A stretch of DNA of 64,000 nucleotides from Metaphire vulgaris (Eukaryota; Annelida; Clitellata; Crassiclitellata; Megascolecidae), in contig CM030866.1 in the NCBI GenBank assembly GCA_018105865.1, positions 4,839,951 to 4,903,950 of the forward strand, given 5' to 3'. Shown here piece by piece: positions 12,646 through 24,774 of this stretch. The notes beneath the pieces are model-generated. The model was not told the DNA's origin. It did no database searches and was given only the letters and a program-made list of their open reading frames with translations. How positions within the stretch are numbered: the stretch's first letter is position 1; each line of letters opens with the position of its first letter. The position numbers and the translations under genes were made by a program.

Positions 12646-13987
12646 GACATAGTAAATAACAAAATCACCTCTACACTATAAAATATCCTCACAATAGACA
12701 GAGACTGAGAAGTCAGAACTAATGCAGAAAAACCACAAAAGTTCAACGCCACGCCAAACTGGTAGTTCCTTGTTATAAATAACTCAATAATTATAATGAA
12801 TTGATACACTGATCTGAACTAGAACAAATCTAAACTCAAAACAGAAAATAGTGGCATAATTATAAGAAATTCTGGCAGAAAAACAACTTATCAGTGGCAG
12901 ACATCTCCAATAAATTCACTGATATCTTAACAATGATTACAATTTCAACAGATTTTCAGCACTCGACATTTGAATGCCAAGAAACGTGTACCTGATTTCT
13001 GAAGTGTAGTACAAAGTCTATTTGGACCAGTAATTCTGCTAAATCATCTGTAACAACTCAGTTGTGTTCATAGTTCAGATTGCACAAAGCAAAGAAGGGT
13101 GAAGGACCTAAACTAAATCAAAACAGTAACTCAAGATTTTAACAATGCTACTGAAAATAGCAAAGATTGTAACACTTAACCATATTTTCAATTAATTCTA
13201 AAAGTATTACTGTTAAAAATGCACGGTGCAATGTCTACAAAATCATGCTTTACTAGCGTACAACAGACCAACTGCAAGCTATAAGTAAAAATCAAAGAAT
13301 TCAAGAGAACTCATCCAGAAATAACTAAGTAATCAGAAATGAAAGCACAATGCTAATAAAAACACAGAGTACACAAGATAAAGGATCATCAAATTGGCTT
13401 GTACTTTCTTAGACTTGTACTCAAATATCCAAGAAAATACTCCTGAAAGAAGTTACCAAATTGAAGAAAAGAGACAAATAAATCATAATAATGACAGTAA
13501 GACCAGCACAGTTGTAACAACAAATTTTGATTGCAGATATAAAAAAATCTGGAAGATAAGAAATTGCAGTCTTTCGAGGAAGCGCACAGATTCTTTCAGC
13601 AGATACAGTCAAATGCATTTAATTCATTACCTTCCCAAGACAGCCACAGTACAATTCAAAGAAATCACGATTCTGACGGCAATAAATAACAACAGAATTA
13701 AACCAAGCATCATATCTGTTCTAACATAGACTCAGGGTTGTATAAGAAGCACACATATTAACAGTCAAGAGATATGGGTTATGACAAAGATTTTCACAAT
13801 TCTATCCGTCCATAAAGAAAACGAAACTCACATCCTGGCATTACCCGACAATCTTAGATTCTCTTTAATTCCTCTTTCCTAAGGCAATTTCCTGCCTCAA
13901 ACACAGTTTAGATACCGTATCATTTTAGACCTTGGGTGGAGAGGAATTAGATATTTTAAAATTTGGAATTAGAGTTGAAATTGGAAT

Positions 13988-14072
13988 TTAACCCCTTAAC
14001 TGGGTGCCCCGAGTAACACTCGTCCATTTTACATTGAGTTACAAATAGTTGCCCACCCAGTTAAGAGGTTAA
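13988..14072. mobile_element. TTAA palindromic element, copy 3
   Basis: An 85 bp copy in the same orientation as copy 1, with a small duplication (GCCCACCCAGTT) near its right end and one change in the right arm. It is intergenic, downstream of TDG. Confidence 0.85.
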
Positions 14073-14740
14073 ACGCACTGCAATTTCAATGCCAGAGGAG
14101 TAGCTACTTGTGCAATACAAGTGTTATACAAAATGGCCACACAGTGTAAATAGTAACGTGAGATCATGCTCAAATATCAAAAAGAGATTTCCAATTTTAG
14201 CTTTATAAAATTGATTTTAAAATATGCTTTAGACAAAGTCCAGCATACAGGCAAAGTGTCTGAATGCTCAGCCAGGCAAAACAACATGCAAAATCATTGT
14301 CTGCATCTCATGCGTTGGTGGCCGTGATACGAAAACCGTCATACGTAAGATATCCAACAAATGAAACAGCAGTTCTCAAAGACTTAACCAGTCATGCCTG
14401 GAAAACCAAAAGGTCAGGAAGTCAGTAGTTTGATGGAAGGCTGTAATAACATTGGAACTGACATCCAGCATTACGCGTAATAACGTACGCAAAATGTAAT
14501 GTTCGACGTACACTGCACAGCTTAGAGCATATTCTTCTCATCCGGGAAGACAAAAACTGCAAAAAAAGTCTCTGTTGCAAAGACTCGACGCTTCCGATCC
14601 GAACAGCATACAGTCGAAAACAGCAGACCATTGGAGAAAAAACAGCAGCAAAATAATTATCCTTGTGATATTTTGACCATCAGGCCCAAAACTTTGATAT
14701 CATCCTCGCAAACTTCTGCCCGGATACCAACCCCAGTCGC

Positions 14741-15646
14741 CTACCGATACTGGTGATAGTACGATGGCGGACTGTGTCCCGGCCGCTGGAAAAATACCGG
14801 ATCTAAGTGGCTGCCAGGGGCCTTGACGTCATGGCTAAGAGACGAATTGTAGGAGAAAGCAGAGCTCGGGGCGCTTGTCGCAGGATCCGGAAGGAAAGCC
14901 TCCTGCGAATAAGCAGAGAGGTTGGGGTACATGGAGCGGTAGCTGGACTCGGGGAGATGACCGGAGATCATGTCCGGGTACTGTAGGTAGGTGGGAATGT
15001 TGATGGGGTAGCAGGCGTCGCCGTTGAACCGCGTCGCCAGGCCGTTCATCATCCACCGGTTCTGGCCCCAGCCGCCGTAGAACGGCCCCGAGGGCAGGCC
15101 GCGCAGCAGCCCGCAGGCGTTGAACAGCTGGTTCTCTTCCTGCTTGGAAACCATCTTGTCGTACGTGCAGTCGACGCGCGAGTTCATCCCGACGAGCGCG
15201 GCGGCGCTCGAGTGCGCCGCGATGCCCTGCAGGGCGGCCGGCGGCCACTTGTGAAAACCTGAGTTCCACTTGAATTCCCCGGACGCGTCCTGAGGAACGG
15301 CGGAGAACGAAGAAGACGGCAGCGACGGATGGCAGACGTGCTCGCGCGTAACGTCCACGGCGTTGAAGTTGCAGTCTACGTGCTTGCGCTTCCGGTCGGC
15401 AGACGCCGAGATGTGACCGGAGGCCCGTTGATCCGGCAGAGAGGTTTCGTCGATCATGCGCCGATCCTTCCGCGGCTCCACTTTCAGGTCCAGATCGGGA
15501 AAGATGACCTCCGTCTCGTCAAGGTTCGGCAGGCATCCGCGCAGGTGGTCGCGAAGCTTCCTCAGTGCAACGAAGAAAGGGACTTTGTCACTGGCGCGTG
15601 GCAGCTGCGAACACCTTGCGCTCGACGACGGCATGACATATACAAC
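14741..15646 (-). CDS. TDG: TDG last exon, GC-rich extended C-terminus
   Basis: The exon starts after a TTGTAG acceptor with VVYVMPSSSAR and stops at 14741. After the conserved core helix (FFVALRKLRDHLRGC) comes an acidic stretch with LKVEP. A long low-complexity region rich in Ser, Tyr, Pro, Ala and Gly follows and ends SPPSYYHQYR. The exon is markedly richer in GC and CpG than the surrounding DNA. Confidence 0.9.
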   Translation of the reverse strand, partial: VVYVMPSSSARCSQLPRASDKVPFFVALRKLRDHLRGCLPNLDETEVIFPDLDLKVEPRKDRRMIDETSLPDQRASGHISASADRKRKHVDCNFNAVDVTREHVCHPSLPSSSFSAVPQDASGEFKWNSGFHKWPPAALQGIAAHSSAAALVGMNSRVDCTYDKMVSKQEENQLFNACGLLRGLPSGPFYGGWGQNRWMMNGLATRFNGDACYPINIPTYLQYPDMISGHLPESSYRSMYPNLSAYSQEAFLPDPATSAPSSAFSYNSSLSHDVKAPGSHLDPVFFQRPGHSPPSYYHQYR

Positions 15647-18600
15647 CTACAACGAAGAAATAAGACGGGTTCACTAAATGGCATCTATTCTGCCACTCCT
15701 TCACATCACTTCCTGCGAAATAAAACAACATGTGTCCAATGCAAACCAATGCAAATAGTTAACTGGGAAATCAAAGTATCAATTGACAATACCAATGAAA
15801 ACAGAATAAGCCTTTATTCCTTACAGTGTTTGTTCCAGGAAATGGCTCTGGCTGTTTTCCAATGTAGAAGTTTTTGTGATTGCAAAACACTTCATAGATA
15901 CCTACAACACAAGAAAATAGTTCCACTGTTAAAAATGTAATGCATAATTATTCACAAAACTATTTTCGCCTAATCAGATAAATTTCAATGATTCTTTGTC
16001 AATTGTCAGCGACTTCGCCTTTATGTCCCTCCTCCGTCCAAGACGGTGATGCTGGGGAAAGATCCGTGACCCGCGGGAACCCCTTCTCTGGAACTCTCTT
16101 CCCACCTCAGTGACATCTATTACATCCTTCGAGGCGTTTGTGACTGCCCTCAAGACGCATTTATTTCGCACATCTTATGAACATTTGCAGCGCCCTTGTC
16201 GTAGGCCTTAACCTAGTGCACGGCGCTATAGAAATTGTCTTGAAATAAATAAATAAATAAAATTTGTAAATCGCTCTTGATTTTAGCTCTAGCTATGTTA
16301 TAGTGTTTAATAAATTATCTAGGGAATAGAATAGAATGTCAATAGACAGAAAACAAACAAACAAGATCAAGTAGGCAATCCAAAACTAAACAGGATTGAA
16401 ACAATGAAAGGAAATCTATTACCAATAGAATTTTTTAAATTTATTTATCAATCAATTTTAATTATTTTCTCTCATGTGTATACAACTATATATAGTCTGA
16501 ACAGATGTCAATAATAAAAGTAAGATAACACGACAAATGAATCAAACTAAGCTTAATTAATCAAGAAAAAAGGTAACGAAAAAACACTTAACTAGGATCA
16601 TATTACATGTAATGATAAGTTAATGAAGTGATATTTTAGTAGACGGAGAGAGAAAAAAAGGTTGGCCTAGGGGATGATTATCCCGTATAGTGGTCAACCA
16701 AAAGAATATGAAAAAGAGATATTTAGATATTAAGAATTTGGATCCACATGGATTTCAGAGTCTAACATTTCATGACCAAATCAGCGCCCACTAAACATTC
16801 TGATGCATTGCACCGAGATTTTGAGATGCCCTATAGAAGTCCGGTCAACTTCCCTACTTACTTACTCTTCTAACGTTTGAAACTCAAATACGAAATCCCA
16901 AAACTTACCTTTGCCATTGAAAACCGCTATCTTTGGCTTGTATGTCTGAATTTTTTCAGTCAAGCTTTCAACGCCTTCTTTAATTTCTCGTCTGCAAAAA
17001 CAGATAAGATTTGAACAGCCTATGCTACAACAGAATAACGAAACGCACGCATAAAGTAGAAATGAGAAAACAACAAGAAACTCAAGGCCACAGTGTACTG
17101 ACCCTCAAAGAAATAGCCAGAAAGCAATAACTAATGGAAGAATGACAAAGAGAAATCAGTGACTACAGACACATCAATGATAATGACATGACATGCATAA
17201 GCAAAGTATTTCTCAATAGAAGGGCCTCACAATATACTTCACCACACTAAACACTAGGAACATTTAGATGAAGGCAAACTGTGGAAGTTCTATTGCTACA
17301 AGAAAAAGCTGAATTCTGAAGTTTTTCTGCATAACAGTTCCACCGCTCTGCTGAGATACACGTCTCAAATTAACAGAGTAATGTACCGAGAAGCAGGGAA
17401 AGCGGTCTTACGTTATGGCGTACCGTGAGAATTCCACACTGCCCTTGGAGCAACGGGCAACGAAATTTGTGAAACCGATTCCGTACTGCTTCAGTTTGTA
17501 GTCATCGCTGGCATTCATTGGTTCAGGAATCAAGCCAGATAAATAGAGGCATTTCCCTTGGGAGAAAAAAGATATTCGAATGACAAAAATCATTTTCACT
17601 GGTAAAATATCTCGTTTGCATGCATTATATGTTGAAAACTCTCTAATGTTCTCCTTTTAAAATGCTACCCACAGTTAGAAAAGGAAATGCAAAGGAAAAT
17701 ACTGCCACCCAGAAATTTTATACCATTTTCTGCTTCAGTTGGATGAACTACTGCTTTCCGAGTAAGTCAAGTCAAGGTAACCACCTGTGTGACTCATTAT
17801 TCATATAAATACAAATAATACTGAATGGGACTCAAGTCCGAATCTGTCTCAACATGAATGTCAACACGCAATTCCTGTTATCAGCAGAGACTCAAACCAA
17901 AGCCATTCAGATTATAAATGACCACACAAAAATCTCTGACAACTCACAGAAATGGTTGCCCGGCCCAGCATAATGATGGCCGAGGTAGGCCGCCGTCAGC
18001 CCCGGACAGCTGCCAATCTGCAACAAAAACCAAAAGTAACTAGAAAATAAGAGGGGAAAAAATCACAAAACACCGAGATTTCAGTTAATAAAATATGTTG
18101 CTAATATGGTTTGTTGTTTAAAATGGCAGTGGGCAGAAGCTGTGACTATCTTTGACCAGCAAGAGAGTTAAACCCCAAGCCTTACAACAAATGGAATACA
18201 GGTGGTGGTAATAATAATAAAAATAATTAGGCACTTCTATAGCACCATTTCTAATACCCAAGGGTATCAATCGATGGCACTTCAAATCCAGACCAGGTCA
18301 TTCCCGGTAATGTGGTGGCCACATCTCGGGCAAACCTATCTCTTCCATCAAAAAAAACCCATTAAAATTCTGATTTTTAAAAATTTAATAAAGAATTTGA
18401 AACAAGAGAACAACTAAAGCATGGAAGAAAGCGTTGAAAATTCTAAAACACTCACAATGATTATGTCAAGGTTTGGACAGAGAAGATCCGGAACGGTTCT
18501 CTTGAGGACATCTTCTTCTGTCATTCCGTTAAACCGGTCTCTTTTCTTCTTTGAGTTGTAGCTGTCAGAAGAGGTAGCCTCTTGCCTCTGCAGGTCAATC

Positions 18601-19671
18601 AGTGGCTCTGCTTTCTCTTGCAAATGACTGAAAACATTGAAGGGATCCCCAGGGTCACTATGGTTCACCAATTAAAGAATTTTTAAACAATGAAGCCCAT
18701 CCAACTTCACAGATATAACACTCGGAAATTATCAACCTGATGTACAAATATGCTCACCACAACCAAATGGAAAAGCCTCAGTGGCAGCTTATCCTATACA
18801 TAAGCCATGCACTAAAGAAAATGCAGGTGCATACTGTACATATGAATGGAAATATTTGACAAATTCATTTGGGTTAGCCATTTCAATGTACATAATGTGT
18901 ATTTCACACATTTTCATTATGTTGCGTCATATAAAAGTGCATGTCATAAACAGGTGCATGTTTTATGGGCAAAAATAAAGCATAGGCAAACCGAATTAAC
19001 CCGTTAACTGGGCGCCCGAGTAACGCTCGTCCATTTTACATTGAGTTACAAATAGTTGCCCAGTTAAGGGGTTAAAATGATTCCTCTTATGTCCCATCCC
19101 ATTTAAAGTTACCGGTACATAATACCCTATCCAAGCAGCTGTCAATACCGTGCGTCCAAACCACGGCCTAATGCTGCAAAATTTGAACACTCATACCATG
19201 ACATTACACGACATCATGGCCTGGAAGAAAAGTTAGAACATTAATCAGTTCTCACTGTACTTCACTGGAGTTGACTGTGAACACACAATAAAAGACAACA
19301 ACCTATTGTACCACTTTAACTTTAAATGCTCTTTACCACTAAAACATAAAATAAAACATTGTCATAGAACCTTTCTGCAATCGGTTCCCGTGGTGTTCCC
19401 TCCTGCGGGTGGCTTTTCGGCAGCGTGCCTTTGCCTTCACCGAACTTGGGTTGCTCGTTTGATTGGTTGCACTCTGTTGCACCATTTGTGCAACTGCTGC
19501 TGCTGGCATCTGTCTGGATGGAAGGTAAGTCGAGTTGGGGGTTGATGGGAGCCGGCACGGGCTCAGAGTAATACGGGAAGCAGCCATCTTGTCTCCAACA
19601 GCTCCACGGCTGCGGCTCGTAATTGGTGCAGGAGGAAAAACTGAAGAGATCAACAGCGTACATCTCTTAGA
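14741..19671 (-). CDS. TDG: G/T mismatch-specific thymine DNA glycosylase (TDG)
   Basis: TDG excises T or U opposite G, and oxidised 5-methylcytosines, in the nucleus. Exons are 19371-19671 (N-terminal, frame uncertain), 18456-18616 or -18627, 17948-18017, 17412-17556, 16909-16991, 15825-15901 and 14741-15646. All junctions of the catalytic core are in phase. Diagnostic core pieces are [71 protein letters not shown] and MPSSSARCSQLPRASDKV. All match vertebrate TDG closely except motif 1, which reads IGSCPGL where vertebrates have IGINPGL, so the catalytic Asn is a Cys. The last exon extends about 260 residues past MPSSSAR, roughly twice the human length, and contains an LKVE sumoylation-type site. 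I estimate about 580 residues, against 410 in human. The N-terminus is poorly conserved in this family, so its start is not settled. Confidence 0.93.
16030..16262 (+). mobile_element. LINE 3' fragment (CR1/L2-like reverse transcriptase tail)
   Basis: The plus strand encodes EPLLWNSLPTSVTSITSFEA and TALKTHLF, the usual C-terminus of CR1/L2-type ORF2. A 3' UTR with GGCGCTATAGAAATTG and an (AAAT)n tail follows. It is a dead fragment in the last TDG intron region. Confidence 0.72.
17948..18017 (-). CDS. TDG: TDG active-site exon with non-canonical motif 1
   Basis: The 70-base exon lies between a TTGCAG acceptor and a GTGAGT donor. It encodes [20 protein letters not shown] followed by NHF. In human TDG the corresponding motif is GINPG, and its Asn140 positions the hydrolytic water. 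Here that position is Cys (TGT, 18008-18006), preceded by Ser. Neighbouring conserved residues (PGL, GHHY, PGNHF) are intact, which fixes the alignment. Confidence 0.9.
18225..18350 (+). mobile_element. SINE-like repeat (CACTTCTATAGCACC family)
   Basis: It contains TCTATAGCACCATTTCTAAT, TATCAATCGATGGCACTTC and CAGGTCATTCC blocks, seen again near 57320-57410. It lies in a TDG intron. Confidence 0.5.
18996..19075. mobile_element. TTAA palindromic element, copy 4
   Basis: An 80 bp copy in the same orientation as copy 1, in a TDG intron. The left arm has CCG in place of CCCC; the right arm is intact. Confidence 0.86.
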
Positions 19672-21104
19672 CTGGGGCATCAATCCACACATGTCCTAAC
19701 AATCGAATGGCTGGGTGGAATAAGGAGGTAACTGTATCCGACCCCCCAATGGTTTGAGTATCAATAACAATAAGAGGGGTAACTGCATTTACTTACTTAT
19801 TTAACCAGACCCTTCAACTGATATTTTCACCACTAAGGGGGTAACTGGATTTACTTCCTTATTCCTCTGGGCTCTTCAATTGACAACCTGACCATTATGG
19901 TGGTAACTGCATTTAGCTCCTTATTTCACCCAACCATTCAATTACTCATTCAGGTGTCTGCATTCATGGCTACACAACCTCACGCTGCTGCATTCCACAT
20001 CAAGTAAACATAACTCTTCAACCGACCAACAGCTATATTAACTCGAATGCTAACAATTGAGAAATCTTCCCACAAGGACAACACACACACACACACACAC
20101 AAACAAACAAACAAACATAGCAGGTTGGTGACAATGAAATGAATACACTCAAAGACTAGGACACAGTGTAAAGCAATGAAAAGTTCATTCATTTCACTCA
20201 TCGTTCACTTGGCATGATATGACACTGCACTCGAGAAGTGCTGGGACCTGATTTATTTAACAGCTGGACTCAACATGACATAGCATCCTCTAATACTCAT
20301 AATTATTAGAAGGCCTCACTGCTACACAACACTGGCACCCAGCAAAAAAAACACACACGAGAGAAAAAGTGCACCGAACAACCCCAGCATTCCAGAAGGG
20401 CAAGGCATCTGCAATGATGGAACTCAGACATAACAAAACACATCACGTGGCAGATGCAGAAAAAAATTCACTGCATCAAGAACTGTGGTAGGAACAGTAA
20501 TAATCATTATTTATTAAAGCGTGTTTCTATACGCCCAGGACAGATTTTTTGTTCGCCCGGCACTAGAATGTCAAGACGGATGCCAAGATAATAAGTTCCC
20601 ATTATGGAATTAAAAACATTCGGAATGGAATGACGCTGGGCAGAAGTATGCCTTCTTTCATCCAATGCCGGCATAAATGTTTAAAAATTCATTAACTGAT
20701 TTGGTTCAGAGAAAGGGACAAGGGGAGACCAGAATAACTTACAATGGACATATGCACAAATGCCTTACAAGAGGTTACCAACTAAACGATTTATTACTTC
20801 CCCAAAACATCAAAAATACAAATAATTAATTAATTCAAAGCCTCTGAAAACAGTTTAAAAATCCTTAATATATATAATTTAAATAGGTAATGCTGCTAAA
20901 ATTCTAAATAATGTTATTTGAATGCTAAAAACAACTTACAACAATGGCGTGTCGTTACTGTTCATAATTTGACGTGACATGTCTTCTCCAAATGTTCTAA
21001 AAAATTAAAATATTTCAAAAATTGAAAGAACAGCAGCAAGAAATTGCAAATATGGATAATTAATCAATGTCCATGGTTCACAGACCTGCACATGCTTGCA
21101 ACAA

Positions 21105-21106
21105 TT

Positions 21107-21145
<39 letters not shown>
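21105..21145. repeat. (GAT)n microsatellite
   Basis: About 13 GAT units. A (CA)n tract lies nearby at 21478-21502. Confidence 0.95.
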
Positions 21146-21595
21146 TCTATAAAAAGGACAATGTCAGCAATGAAACCACAACAAAAAACGTCCTGGGGAT
21201 TTTAAATGACCTTCCACAAGAACATCAAAACTGCAAAATGAATAACCATCTGTCTTATCTTTGGATGCACCTCACCGGTTTATTACAAGGACCAGAAGAT
21301 TTCCTTGTTATTGACTGACTTGCAGTTGTAAATGCCACATTCCAGCGGTCAGTCGGTACATTTCTCTGAAAACATGTTCCAGCTTATGGGAAGGGCATTC
21401 AGGACCATAGGAATACACCTAGTATTATGTTCCAAAACTAATTTCATGTTTTGGTAATAAGAGACAGGAAGTGAAAGCACACACACACACACACACACAC
21501 ACAGAGCGGGAGAGTTCATGGCAGGACCCATTCTGTATGAAAGGCTGCTTCTAATTCAGCCAATAGCAGCTGAAATAGTTTAAATGGATGGGTGG

Positions 21596-21765
21596 CAGCT
21601 CAACAGGGGGGCCCGTGCCCCCTATTGAGAGCCTGGCCCCCAGTGATCCCCCTGTTGGGACCCTATACTTAATACCACATACCTAACAACAAATGGTTGC
21701 CCCCCCATGATTAGAAGTTGCCACCCCAACGCCCCCCCACTTGCCAAATCCTGGAGCCGCCACTG
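21596..21765. mobile_element. hAT-like MITE, family CAGTGGCGGCTCCA, copy 2
   Basis: The left end is decayed (CAGCTCAACAG) and the right end intact. The 8 bp duplication ATGGGTGG is perfect. Confidence 0.87.
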
Positions 21766-22617
21766 ATGGGTGGTGGGCTTAACGGTTCTGTGCTTACGTG
21801 CATGTACAAGAATGCTGGAAAGATGAGAACTACAGGCAATGGCAATGATTATTGGTGCTTGCAAATGTGGCTTGCCTATCAGAATTTTAACCCCTAAACA
21901 TGTCCCTGACTTCCAAGAATATTCAGTGCATCTTGACCCTTACTCTGCAACATTCATTTATACCAAGATTGGTGTTTACTGGCACTGTTTGACTGCCTGT
22001 CTGCCTGCCTACATGTGTGTCACTGATGCTCTTTCCTTGTCTCTATGTCTGTGGAAGTTTGATTCAGTTAATCACCACTACATTTACACAATATTTTAAG
22101 TATTGGCATGATTAATTTTCAAAGGTGTCTACTAGAAGAGCAACCTCCAGTATCATGCTGAGTTACTATGCCAATAAATTTGCTGAATGTCAGCTGCACA
22201 GAGCCAACGTTCACTACAACAATAGTCTGCAAATATTTAAACAGTACTTGAAGAAATTTGGTCTGCCAACTTCTCATGTTGAAATAACTTCACCAAGGCA
22301 GACCTCTTTCTCTTTGGTCCACAAATTTCAGCTAAGATGCTAAAACCTCCTGATATTTTTAGGGCTATAAAATGTATGCCATATAAATGTGCTATATCCA
22401 ATCCAATCCAATAGCAGTTTATTATTTCCCAAATAGGTGCATAATAACATCATAATAGTAATTTCATGTTAGCATCATAGTAGTAATAATAACATCATAA
22501 TAGTATTTTAACATCATAATAGTAATTTCAGTAAGGCTAAGTTCATGATACATAATAGAAAATTAACACTTAATTAATGAAATAGAATACAAAGATTGTA
22601 GCCTTACTGATTGGAAT

Positions 22618-22839
22618 TTTTGTTTATAATGGATAAAATGCAGTTGGTTATGGAAATGTTGTCCTATGGAGGGTAAATAAATACAAAATTGTTGAGGGGC
22701 CAACAAAGACAATATAAAAATATAAGACTGATGGGCTCAGCTTTAAGACTATGGAGTTACTGATTTCATTGTATTACATTTACCCTCCATAGCACAACAT
22801 TTCCATAACCAACTGCATTTTATCCATTATAAACAAAGA
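22618..22839. repeat. Long-armed inverted repeat
   Basis: Two arms of about 60 bp (22618-22678 and 22778-22839) are nearly perfect reverse complements; both include TTATCCATTATAAACAAA. The spacer is about 100 bp. It is likely a foldback MITE. Confidence 0.75.
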
Positions 22840-22891
22840 TCCATTATAAACAAAGATTTCAAGGACAGTACCCGGTATATTCTATAGGTAA

Positions 22892-23184
22892 ACAGACATT
22901 CTCCCCTGGACATAACCCCCCCCCCGGCAAAGAAGTAATGAACTATGTAAATCAATATCATAGATCTTAATTTTAAAAGGTATTTATCAGTTATCTGATG
23001 CCATGGCTGCCATCAGTATTGTTTAGGGTTAGTGTTAGTATCTGGGTTATGGTGTGGGTAATGATTATAGTAAAAGTCCATAGAGTAAACAAAGGGGGAA
23101 TATGTCCGGCAGTGTCATTTCAAAGGGTGTACCAGGGGATAATGTCCGGGGGGAATAATGTCCAGAGGGAGAATGTCCTGAAAC
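22892..23184. repeat. Second inverted-repeat element next to the foldback
   Basis: The left end GACATTCTCCCCTGGACATA and the right end TAATGTCCAGAGGGAGAATG are inverted. The interior includes further ATGTCCGG units. No coding frame. Confidence 0.55.
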
Positions 23185-23879
23185 CATTCTATACCTAAAC
23201 CTTATCATACAGCAGACACACTAAAAACAATTATTATAAGTTATATCATTTTAAGACCCACAGCAAAATAAGATGTTCTGATCAGAAGACAACCAACCAG
23301 CTTGGCTGAAAAAAACACAACTTCCAATCTGAAATAATCTCAGATACAGGAGAATCAATGAATTAATTGCTGAAGCTGGATGGATGCCACCCACGACCAT
23401 TTACAGATCCTTCGTCAAAGACCCAGTTGGTTAAACAACTCGAACAATTGCTTTAGACAAGAAAAATGGAGAGCTCCTGACCAAGAATCAGCCGATATAC
23501 AGTATCACGTTCAGCCACTACAATGAACATCACCTACATTTAATCATTCACGGTTCACTCAAAGCAAAGCAAAGAATTTCTTCTTCTTTCCATAGCTCTT
23601 ACTTGTAAGCAAAGATCAAAAAATGGTGACAATGAGTTTTTCAGAAAGGCTGTACAGAATTTTCTTGCTGCAAACAAATCATTTGGCAGATTCTAGAAAC
23701 TGCACAACACAAAATATTGTCTCACGTCATTTTAAGATGTCTGGTTCATCAAAGAACAGGTTTTATAGACAACAAAACACAATTTATAATTAATTCACTA
23801 TGTGATAAAATGGAAGGCTATGGTCAGTGTATATACCGATATATAATTATATATATCCAGTATATACTGAACAGTCAGT

Positions 23880-23880
23880 G

Positions 23881-23933
<53 letters not shown>

Positions 23934-23984
23934 CAGTCAGTGTCTATACCGATATATATATATATAACAGTCAGTGTATATACT

Positions 23985-24019
<35 letters not shown>

Positions 24020-24041
24020 AGTGTATATACCGATATATATG

Positions 24042-24088
<47 letters not shown>
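23880..24088. repeat. (TA)n-(TG)n compound with TATACAGTCAGTG insertions
   Basis: Several TA tracts are separated by a repeated unit that includes AGTCAGTGTATATAC. A pure TG tract closes the block. Confidence 0.95.
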
Positions 24089-24092
<4 letters not shown>

Positions 24093-24499
24093 CTCAGTGA
24101 ATTGAAGAAATTCTTTGACAAACCACAATTTTTTGCTTCTATCCATCTTCATTGCTTCAAATCATGCAAGTATACTGGAAATTAATATATTGGCCTTCCC
24201 AATTTCGAGCTGCAACCCTCAAAACAGTGCACCTCGCAGTCATTTCACACTACACACAAGAGCCAAAGACTGCATGAGAACAAGGTACATCAACAAAATG
24301 AAAGTCCTGAGGAATATCATCTGGAGTAATTAGTAAGTCAGTAGAGGTACAAGCCATGTCTTAATGTTGACAATACTTAAAGTTATCAGTATTACACTTA
24401 ATGAATGTTGATATGAGAAAGCAAAATAGTAAAGAAACCCTTCAAAGGTTATAACATCAATAGGATATTTAAGCAACCATCAACATATATATATATATA

Positions 24500-24774
<275 letters not shown>

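Larger units (their letters stand above)
8682..14740. other. Intergenic region between the L1-type gene and TDG
   Basis: It holds a hAT MITE (9198), a long CTA microsatellite (9838), a hAT MITE (12474) and a TTAA element (13988). The L1-type gene's untranslated first exon and the TDG 3' UTR should lie here, but I could not place them. No other gene was recognised. Confidence 0.7.

Noticed and set aside
23717..24121. Ile-Tyr and Thr-His repeat frames on both strands
   Set aside because: They are translations of TA/TG tracts.
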